Source: Sacculina carcini (taxonomy: Eukaryota > Arthropoda > Thecostraca > Sacculinidae). From it: DNA of 64,000 bases. The notes beneath the pieces are model-generated. The model saw nothing but the letters and a program-made list of their open reading frames with translations. It was not told where the DNA came from and searched no databases. The translations under genes were made by a program, and so were the position numbers. The DNA lies in assembly GCA_916048095.2 (NCBI GenBank), contig OU696589.1, positions 723,501-787,500 on the forward strand. Reading direction: 5' to 3'. Of the stretch, positions 55,613 through 64,000 are shown piece after piece (the first letter of the stretch is position 1; the number at the start of each line of letters is the position of its first letter).

Positions 55613-57460
55613 CCCAGTAGCCTGAAAAGGCTGCTAAGCGGCGACCTCAGCGGGTCGCCGATGGGCCGGTCAACCGACCGATGGACCGTGCTGGCAAATT
55701 GGCAGCGATGCCGGTTAGTCAGGGCGGCGAAAAACCGGCCGCTCAGCAGGCTTCCTAGCCAGAAGAGCGGTCGTCTCCGAGCCGGAGGAAATCCGGAGAC
55801 TGGACGGTGGTTCAACGCAAGAGCCGCCGTTCGGTCAAGTCAGCCTCGCCGAGGAGTGACCTGCGAGCATCTCCCACTCACAAAGCGAACGCGATTCCTG
55901 CTTCTCCGCGCTCGATGGTTGCTAGAGGTATCAGACCGAATTTTAATGATTTAGTGCATATTTTACACTCCCGACAACCATCGATTTCAGCAATACAGGA
56001 GACTAAGCTTTTAACTTCTTCGTATCTTAGTATTCATAATTTCAATGTTCTTAGATATGATAATCCCAGCTCGACTATAGCCCATGACGGGGTTATGCTG
56101 GCTGTTCGCACCAGAGTACCCTCTCGCCCCCTGCATATTCAGTCAGATATGCAGGTGGTTGCGGTTCGGTGCTGGCTCGGTGGTAGGGAGGTGAGTGTGT
56201 GCTCATTGTACCTGCCGCCTGGTCGCCCGTTCCCAAGGGCAGACGTCGAGTTTTTAGTCAGTTCACTTTCACCCCCTTTTTATGTGTTAGGCGATTTTAA
56301 TGCTCACAGCCCTTTTTGGGGTTGTGATGCACATTGTAGCCGTGGTTTTATTATGGAGGATATTTTAATCGCTTTAGACATAGGTATTTTTAATACAGGC
56401 ACATATACGCATTGCACCATGCCATCGGGAAGCATGTCCGCTCTGGACCTCAGTCTGTGCAGTCCCAGTCTGCAGGCATCCACGAGCTGGACCGATGAGA
56501 ACAGTCTGTATGGGAGTGACCACTTCCCTATATGGATCTGTCTCAATGAGGTACCTAGGTTGGGAACACGACCACAGAGATGTAATTTCAAACGAGCTGA
56601 TTGGGTCCGCTATGATTGCTTGATACTGGAAGCCATGGGCAACCCTACACTTCGACCCAGCGTCGAAGATTTCACTGAGACCATTGTCACCTGTGCCAAA
56701 CAGAGCATTCCGCGTACGGCATCGCGTCCCCTGTGACGTCCTGTTCCTTGGTGACAGACACGTGTTCTGCGGCGTTGCGAGAGCGACGTCTTTGCTGGGG
56801 TCGCTTCCGGCGCAACAGCACGGTGGCAAACATGCTTTGCTTGCGCCACGCTCGCGCACAAGCTCGATGGACCTTTCGCGAGACGAAGCGGGCCTCTTGG
56901 GTGTCATATGTGTCCAGCATTAATATCTGCACCAGCATTAATCGGCATTGTCCTATATCCACCATATGGGACCGTATAAAGCGCATCTCTGGGAAGTACC
57001 GTCCCACTCCACTGCCTTCTATGAAGATCAGTGGTGTGGACGTGATAAATCCGGAGCATGTAGCTGACGAAATTGGCCGATATTTAGCGGAGCGCTGTCG
57101 TGCAAACGTAGACGACCCTGATTTTGCAGCGATCAAACAGCACTGCGAGAGATCACCCGTTGATTTCACCACCAACTGTCAGCTGCCAATCAACAGCGAT
57201 TTTTCTGCATATGAGCTGAGAACAGTCTTGCGATCGCTTCGCGATGTGGCTGAATGCCCTCATGAGGTTCACAACCTCATGCTGAAACGTCTGTCGCCCG
57301 CAGTGCTGTACACCTTGCTGCAGATCTTCAATGATCTGTGGAATGGTTGGCAGTTTCCAGCCACCTGGCGACGGGCAATCGTGATACCAATCACAAAACA
57401 GGGAAAATCGGGCGATCACCCGTCTGACTATCGCCCGATATCGCTGACCTCCTGTAACAA

Positions 57461-58219
57461 TGTTTATATTTCATTAGGTGTTGTATATAACTTTTATTTT
57501 TATATCTTTATTTAGTAATCGTTGATTGTTTTGTGCATTGTGTATTGTATGTTGTGCATTGAAAGTGACATAGGATAGAAGTTAGGACAGGAAGTGAAGC
57601 GTAAACACATGCATCACTGTCAACACAGTGGGCTACAATACAGAACACAGCATTGGCTGCACACACGTAGACACACACACACACATACACTGTAAGACAT
57701 TAAGAGAAAACCAGAGAAGCACGGGAACACGCATATATCACCCACACCAGTGTGTAAAGCTATGTGCGTGTGCCGGGCGTGTTGCATTGTGGTGACCTTG
57801 TGGTTCGTAACTAATGAGGTCGTGCACAACTTGGAGCTGCAGAATGAAGTAGGCGGCGCTAGCTAGCACTATATAAGCACAGTGTTTTCACCATTCGGGA
57901 TGGATATAGGAATAGAAGAGCAGCGGCAGCGGGAGGAGATAGGAATAGAAGAGCAGCGGCAGTATGGATATAGGAATAGGAGAACAAGAGAACAGATAGG
58001 AAGACAGACAGGAGAGACAGACTAGCAGATACAGGCAGAACAGATAGGATAGAACATTGAATATAACGTTAGGACGATAGAGTTAAGAACTGCAACCTTC
58101 AATATCACGACGAAATACATTGTTTCAACAAAACTACTGTTTGGAATCGGACATCAAGCGTTATCGCGGCGCACAACGTTAAGAGGCCTGCTTCACTAAG
58201 ATTATCATCACTGAAGACA
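57461..58219. mobile_element. Solo LTR inserted in LINE-4
   Basis: 759 bp, starts TGTTTATATTTC and ends GAAGACA, flanked by ACAA (57457-57460 and 58220-58223). It contains TATATAAG near 57870 and a repeated GGATATAGGAATAG block (57901-57980). There is no coding sequence. The family is unassigned; the TG...CA ends and 4-bp duplication suit a Gypsy-type LTR. Confidence 0.65.
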
Positions 58220-58524
58220 ACAATGTTACACCTCCAGTATCTGCAAACTGTTTGAGAATATGTTTTAGAGACGGCTGGAATGGTTTCTGGAACGCGATCG
58301 GCTGTTCAATGATGCTCAGTGCAAATTTCGCCAGGGTCGCTCAACGTTAGACCACTTGGTGACCATTGACTCTCGCGTACGTGAAAGTTTCGCGCGAGGT
58401 CACCACGTCGGGGCGATATTCTTTGACATCGAGAAAGCATATGACACCACATTGCGACATGGTATTCTTCGCAAACTGCATCGCTGTGGTGTCAGAGGCA
58501 ACATGGTGAGGTGAGGTGAGGTGT

Positions 58525-58556
58525 CAGAAGGGTACACCGGTCGGTGTACCCTTCTG
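58525..58556. repeat. 15-bp perfect inverted repeat at a LINE deletion junction
   Basis: CAGAAGGGTACACCG and CGGTGTACCCTTCTG are separated by 2 bases. The intact second copy (59467 onward) has only the right arm. A GTGAGGTGAGGTGAGGT run directly precedes it. Confidence 0.93.
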
Positions 58557-58823
58557 CGCCGTCGAGGTGCCTGCCCTGACATGTAAGTGGAATTGTACGG
58601 CAGTGCTGTCTCATTCCAACGCACGGTTCGGTTTTTATGGGTCACGCTGAACTCGCGCTTGACCTACACCGTCCATATTTCACAGCTGAGAACCACATGT
58701 CTAAAGGCACTGAATGTGCTGAAGACTGTTTCTCGTATGCGGCATGGAGCAGATCCACAGTCCCTTCTCCTTCTGTACCGCTCGTTAGTAAGGTCGCGTC
58801 TCGATTACGCAAGCATCGTATAT

Positions 58824-59023
58824 GCATGTATATGACCTGCATATGGCACCATATGCCTTTTCGATGTCATAATATAACTACGAACAAATTATTGTTTATG
58901 ACAAATATTTTTGTGCAATCATATAAAAGACCCAACACGTAAAAGGGCCTACTATAAGACTTTAATATGAACTCAACTTATCATAAAAACTGCATAAATA
59001 AAAGCGCTAACACAACAATCACA
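58824..59023. other. AT-rich DNA between the two LINE-4 RT copies
   Basis: About 200 bp unlike LINE-4. No feature is recognised; it may be host DNA or filler from the rearrangement. Confidence 0.4.
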
Positions 59024-61172
59024 TCGTACGTGAAAGTTTCACGCGAGGTCACCACGTCGGGGCGATATTCCTTGACATCGAAAAGGCATATGACACCACG
59101 TGGCGACATGCTATTCTTCGCAAACTGCATCGCTGTGATGTTAGAGGCAACATGGTGAGGTTCATACACAATTTCTTTTGCACCGCACATTCTGTGTGCG
59201 TGTGGGGAACTCCATGTCTCGTCCGTTCGATCAGGCAGAAGGCGTTTCACAGGGCAGTGTGCTCAGCGTGGCCCTTTTTGCCATAATGATCAACGAAATT
59301 GACAATCATTTTCCTCCCTCGATTGGACGGTCTCTATTTGTGGACGACTTCGCCGTGTTCTTCCCGCAGCACTGTTGCTGTCCAGCGTCAACTGCAGCTG
59401 TCGGTGAATAAAATAGAGACTTGGGGAACGCGTAACGGCTTCCGCTTCTCGTCGTCCAAAACGGTCGGTGTACACTTCTGCCGCCATCGGGGTGCCTGCC
59501 CTAACATGGAAGTAGAATTGTACGGCAGTGCTGTCTCATTCCAACGCACGGTTCGGATTTTAGGGGTCACGTTGGACTCGCGCTTGACCTACACCGACCA
59601 TATTTCACAGCTGAGAACCACATGTCTGAAGGCACTGAATGTGCTGAAGACTGTTTCCCGCATGCGGTATGGAGCAGATTGACAGTCCATTCTCCTTATG
59701 TACCGCTCGTTAGTCAGGTCGCGTCTCGATTACGCAAGCATCGTATATAATCTGGCTTCGGAGTCAGCAAAAAGCCGTTTGAATGTCGTACACCACGCAG
59801 GGACACGCATTGCCACCGGCGCGTTTTGCACGTCGCCAATCGTCAGCCTCCTTGTTGAAGCTGATGAGGCTCCGCTGGCGCTCCGTCGTCAAGAACTGGA
59901 CATGCGTTATTCTTGCAAGCTGGCAAGCACCCATGAAAACCCCGCGTATGACGTGGTATTTTCCCAGCATGTGCCTGAGCAGCAGCACATTCCAGGACCT
60001 CAGTGTTCTGTGCTTTTTTGCAGAAAAATGAAGGCACTGCTGGAGTCATGCGGGATGGGTGCTAACGACATCCTCAGACAAGAAAACACGGCGGAGTCAC
60101 CCTGGGAATCGGTCACACCCGAGGCTGACGTCTCGCTAGCAGCTCTGCCGAAACATCGTTCAGTGCCCAGTGTGCTTCGTTCAAACACACTGGAGCGAAT
60201 TCATTCTTACGGACGGTATACTGCCGTGTACACTGATGGATCTAAGTCGGCCGGTGGTGTGGGTTGTGCGATTGTATGTGGAGTTACGTGCCGCTCGAGC
60301 ACGCTGCCACCGAGTGCCTCCATTTACACGGCTGAACTTTACGCTATCCTGCTGGCCCTGGTTTTTATTCGCTCATCTTCGATTTCATTGCTTTTAGTTT
60401 TATCTGACTCCCTTAGTGTCTTAACTTCATTATCGTCTTTCTCCTTACATCCTCTTATACAGAGGATTTTTTATCTCTCTTGACATCATCCACCACCAGG
60501 GCAAGCGTGTAAAGTTCTGCTGGATTCCGGCCCATATTGGTATTTTGGGCAACGAGCGAGCTGCTGAACGAGACTTTTATTCATTTTATTTTAACTTTCC
60601 CATTCCGTATTCGGACTTTTATCCTATTATACATCGTGTTATCCGTTCTCGCTGGCAGCTCTCCTGGGACGAATGTGGTACTAACAAACTAAAAGCAGTG
60701 AAGCCCGAAATCGGTCATTGGATGTGTTCTTATCGCTGGAAGAGGTCCGAGGAGGTGGTGCTCTGTCGTCTGCGTGTGGGTCACACGTACGACACGCATC
60801 ACCATCTTCTACTCGGACAACCTGAACCCACGTGCAGCGTATGTAATGCACGTCTTTCCGTGCAATACATCCTGGTGGAATGTCCATCATTCACATGCGC
60901 GTCAACGTTGTCTTGGATCCGTTCGGACTATTGACGAGGTTCTTGGACAGGAGCAATCGGCGGTCATTGAGAGCCGCATTTTTTGAATTTTTACGGCTTT
61001 TGCCTTTTAGAGCTATTTATTGAATTTTATGTATTGACATTCACATTCATTTATTTCATCATCGCTCTTATTTATTTCATTGTTACATTCTTCATATTCA
61101 TTAATTTATGTGCTTTGAGTTTCAATAGACTGGGGGGTGCCGTATGGTCCGGCGCACCCCAAAGGCCTAGAG

Positions 61173-62526
61173 CAGGGGTCGCCAAACTTTTTTCACAGTG
61201 GGCCGGATAACTGAAGGAATGACGAGCGCGGGCCGCATAATCATTCTGTTCAATACTTGCAAGCCAGAACGAAAGCTCTGGGAAAAAAGACGTAAAACTA
61301 AGTTTAGCATTCCATGTTAATCAAAAAACAAAGATAACCAACATTTTATTTACTAAAAAGTTTTCAAAGAAGGCGACGTAAGCAAAAGGATAGTTACATT
61401 AGACCTAGTGTGTACATAAGTGCACACTAGGACTTAGTGCACATAGTACCTTGTGCCTATGTGCACTAAGTGCACATAAGTGCACATAGTTTGCACTTCC
61501 AAACAAATCGGCTTTCTCAGGACACAAGTCATTTTCTGCCTCCATCATACACGCTTTGACGAAGTTGCCGTCAGTAAACGGTTTTCCTCGGACTGCCATC
61601 TTATGCACTATTTTCTAACTTATACGAGTGACAGATTCATTTTCAGCAAACTTTCTCGTGAAGAGGTTTCTTTGAGTTTCTAAACCACGTTTCATGGACC
61701 CATATTTCTCAGAGCGTAACTTTCCAGAAAACTTTGAATATGTTGATAGATGTTTTGTTTCATAGTGACGCCTAATATTGTACTCTTTCAAAACGGCAAC
61801 ACTTTCGCTACATACCACACAACTAGCTTTTTGGTCCTTTGTTTCCACAAAGAAGTACATTACTCCCCATTCTTCATTGAAAACGCGACACTCGGCGTCC
61901 ACTTTTCTTTTCTTAGAAGCCATAATGAAGGGTGAAGAAAATTGGATCTGAAAATGAAAAAGAAATTGAATTAGAAACATAATTAATACCCTATTGAAAC
62001 ATAAGTAAAGCAGAAGATTCAGCGGTCACTGCACAGTGTGGCAAAAATTCATTGTGAACAATTTGCCACACTGTGCACTGGTGAAGCTACGGCTCACCAA
62101 AGCTACATATAAAGCATATAAGTACATTTAGTAATAAAATATATAACATAATAAGGTGAGGTGAATAACACGAGGCTTCTATAGGATTATTATACTATGT
62201 TTGTTACTTTATGACCTCTAATCACACTTGTAGTCCACTTACCTATCACTGTCAAACAAAGAAATCCTTGTTACATACCTATAAAAGGGATGACAGGCAA
62301 AAAGAAGTAAATATTACTGGAGCGTCGGACCTGTGTTGACAGCCGGACTCATCTAGGGATGGGAAAGATGCGTGTTTGTGTGTTTAGCCATGGAAACCAT
62401 GGTGACGTCAGAGCGTAGGCGGAGCCTTCACGAACCGAGGAAGGACGTCAGTTCACCGTCGACGGGCCTGGTGAACTGACGTCGCGGGCCGGATTCTGCC
62501 CGCGGGCCGTAGTTTGGTGACCCCTG
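61173..62526 (-). mobile_element. 1354-bp hAT transposon, internally deleted
   Basis: It is inserted in the LINE-4 3' UTR. The ends are CAGGGGTCGCCAAACT and, inverted, CAGGGGTCACCAAACT. It is flanked by GCCTAGAG and GCCTAGAT (61165-61172 and 62527-62534), an 8-bp duplication with one mismatch. It encodes only the start of a transposase. A patch of AGTGCACATA-type repeats (61410-61500) replaces the remainder. Confidence 0.92.
61490..61923 (-). pseudogene. hAT transposase N-terminus with BED-type finger
   Basis: The ATG at 61921-61923 starts MASKKRKVDAECRVFNEEWG, followed by a C2H2 BED-like finger (CVVCSESVAVLKEYN then RRHYETKH). The frame is broken by one in-frame TAG at 61615-61617. It then continues in the same frame as KIVHKMAVRGKPFTDGNFVK and CPEKADLF, typical of GTF2IRD2/ZBED-like hAT proteins. 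The catalytic DDE core and C-terminus are missing, so the copy could only move with a helper transposase. Confidence 0.85.
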
Positions 62527-62571
62527 GCCTAGATGCCGGCGCACCCCAAAACACAAATCAACAACAACAGC

Positions 62572-64000
62572 TGTCAGCTTAGCGGGCATCAGGCGTCTTG
62601 GACAAACAAACACCGGGTTGCATTTCGTTATGATACGATGTTCCACACCCGGGACGGTGACGGCCGGAAAGTCTTAGGGTGGTGCGCAGAGCGCTCTGAA
62701 TCCCTCAGAATGGCGAACACCCGTAAACCCCGGACCATCGTGATGTGGAGGATGAATTAGGCTGGCGTGTACAACTGCGGGATGACCATGCTTAGCCGGA
62801 AGAGTTGGATTTGTAGATAGATACGTCGTGCTGTCCACCAATACCTTCTTCTTGAAGTCGATAACTAACCCAAATTCCTTGAGTAAATCGGCTCAGAGTA
62901 TCGGGATAGTCAGTGCAGCGACCAAAAAAAAAATTTGTACGAGTGACCAAGACAAATGTCAATCAAATTTTCACGGCGAACTTCGAACACCGGAATGGAT
63001 GACCCGTTGGCAGCTGGAAGAGTTGGAGACTGCAAGGGTGGAGGAGGCTTAGGATCCACAGGCAACAAGGAAACCTCTGATCCACTGTCGACTAGGAAAC
63101 GACGACCTTGGGTGTCAACTACATATAATAGTTTGCATTCGCTGTTGCAACCGGACACGGCGGTCACTGTCGGCTGTTCGAGGCGTTTCCCGCCATATCT
63201 GAGGTGAATGTTCATCGGCCAAGGCATCTCCGTGCTTCCGACTCGAAGCGTCGATGGAGTCGGCAACAGCGATCCACAGAGCCAGCTGACATTGCAGGTT
63301 GCTGAGGAAGACATGACAGAGTCGACTGAGGCTGCAGCGCATTGTAGAATCTGGTAGCCGCCAGTACACTCGCACTACTATTCGGCAATGCTGAGGTGTC
63401 ACTCGAGTCTGTGGATGTGGTGCTACTGACCTGTAGTGATAGTTGGTGCTGGTCGGCGCGGAGAGCAACTTCGCTCAGTGAATTTGAAGCCAGCCATTAT
63501 CTGCACATCATCTGGAGAGTCACAGTCAGCCGACATAAAAATGCGTCGTGGACTATCTCATGATCCGTATCATTGGGGTATATGGCCGCTAAATCCGCCT
63601 ACAGCTCAGTTGGTTTCCGTGAGCCCAACTCGCGTGGGAGGCTCTCAAAACGATGCAAACGCTCCTAAGCAGTGAGCTGAAGCCGTGAACGCAACCGTCT
63701 CATCAGTTTGGCGTAGCATGATGCACCCAGGTGGCTGGTCACCAAGTCCTTCACGAGTCTTAACTGCTCCGGAGGTAATTTCGACAGCAGCTTGCGAAAT
63801 TTTGTTGATTGCGCTCGCAGCCCGGCGTCAACCATCAAATTGTCGCGCATGACTATCCATGTGTCGACGTTTACTTCGGTCGAAACTTGGCAGCTCTACT
63901 TTAACTGCCAGGGGCACTGCCCTCCTTAAATTTGTTATCCATGACTAAAACTGGATGGGCTGAAGTTCGGGGTCACCAATGTAGCAGCACCAAATGCAGC
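62572..64000 (-). mobile_element. Gypsy fossil G, 5' part, running off the window
   Basis: Minus-strand element. The end of its 5' LTR is at about 63980-64000, followed by a primer-site-like TTGGTGACCCCGAACTTC (63962-63979). Gag (about 63930-63670 and onward) and a protease region with VDSGSEVSLLP (about 63100) come next. A pol segment at the start of reverse transcriptase (about 62640-62572) is cut by the LINE-4 insertion. It is broken, with several breaks. Fossil F at 52.4-53.7 kb, on the other flank of LINE-4 and in the same orientation, may or may not be its continuation. Confidence 0.8.

Larger units (their letters stand above)
55807..60934 (+). pseudogene. LINE-4 ORF2: endonuclease, reverse transcriptase, RNase H (decayed)
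   Basis: The endonuclease frame is open from 55807 to 56736 (SAIQETKLL, VCSLYLPPG, YVLGDFNAHSPFWG near 56290, GSDHFPIWI near 56515). After a frame change near 56725 the N-terminal RT follows to about 57450. A solo LTR interrupts it, and RT resumes at about 58260 (FRQGRSTLDHL, then FFDIEKAYDT) with an internal deletion. The second copy from 59024 gives QAEGVSQGSVLS and FVDDFAVFF (near 59340; FVDD catalytic box), later RT, and an RNase H with YTDGSKSAGGVGCAI (near 60230) and LLVLSDSLSVL. There are multiple stops and shifts, so it is dead. Confidence 0.82.
53698..62571 (+). mobile_element. LINE-4: I-type LINE with RNase H, rearranged
   Basis: Plus-strand LINE with a 5' UTR (53698-54432) that opens with a 9-bp hairpin (ACGACACGC/GCGTGTCGT). 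Then come ORF1, ORF2 (endonuclease, reverse transcriptase, RNase H) and a 3' UTR with a repeated CCGGCGCACCCC unit and a CAA tail (to about 62571). It carries a solo LTR (57461-58219) and a hAT (61173-62526). A rearranged duplicate of the RT region (58231-58823 against 59024-59755) is separated by 200 bp of unrelated DNA. RNase H in ORF2 places it in the I group. The two halves could be one rearranged copy or two recombined copies. Confidence 0.88.

Noticed and set aside
54238-55815. Long minus-strand frames opposite LINE-4 ORF1
   Set aside because: GC-rich shadows of the plus-strand ORF1, which carries the CCHC motifs.

Overview
The window is repeat-dense nuclear DNA from a metazoan, most likely an invertebrate; the sequence does not let me name a species. 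The evidence is GT-AG exon candidates, long (GT)n and (TA)n microsatellites, several CR1-like LINEs, an I-type LINE with an RNase H domain, Ty3/Gypsy LTR fossils and hAT transposons with 8-bp target duplications. There are no bacterial-type operons, no CRISPR array and no convincing tRNA or rRNA gene.

Layout. 1-7.2 kb: simple repeats, a Gypsy gag/protease fossil (about 1.97-3.1 kb) and a candidate plus-strand host gene whose five exons (3808-6459) stay in phase. 7.28-18.6 kb: one old Gypsy element (178-bp-scale LTRs, about 8% diverged) whose gag was split by LINE-1 (7.77-15.47 kb), which was itself hit by LINE-2 (10.566-14.793 kb, minus strand, TGATT duplication) and by a 298-bp short-TIR insertion. 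19.0-22.1 kb: a short Gypsy derivative with 331-bp LTRs, each carrying a perfect four-unit heat-shock-element motif. 22.1-34.7 kb: candidate host exons, minisatellites, a 259-bp hAT MITE, a broken Gypsy (25.91-31.33 kb) and 5'-truncated LINE ends. 34.7-39.16 kb: a young Gypsy with identical 128-bp LTRs and an ACTTG duplication.

39.25-46.76 kb: a hAT element interrupted by LINE-3, abutting a minus-strand Gypsy fossil. 46.76-51.3 kb: LINE-5 on the minus strand, with a fully open 1042-codon ORF2 and an ORF1 holding a PHD-like finger and CCCH fingers. 51.6-53.7 kb: a LINE fragment carrying a 60-bp insertion with 16-bp target duplications, then an integrase fossil. 53.7-62.57 kb: an I-type LINE (LINE-4) carrying a solo LTR, a rearranged duplicate of its RT region and a 1354-bp hAT. 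62.57-64 kb: the 5' part of another minus-strand Gypsy running off the window.

Most reading frames therefore belong to transposons. Host coding sequence is limited to short exon candidates (3.8-6.5, 22.5, 24.2, 25.5, 32.1 and 33.5 kb) that I could not assign to known families. They were predicted only from splice signals, phase and open frame. The strongest observations are the nested insertion history, the heat-shock motifs in the 331-bp LTRs, the very recent Gypsy insertion, and the near-complete LINE-2 and LINE-5.
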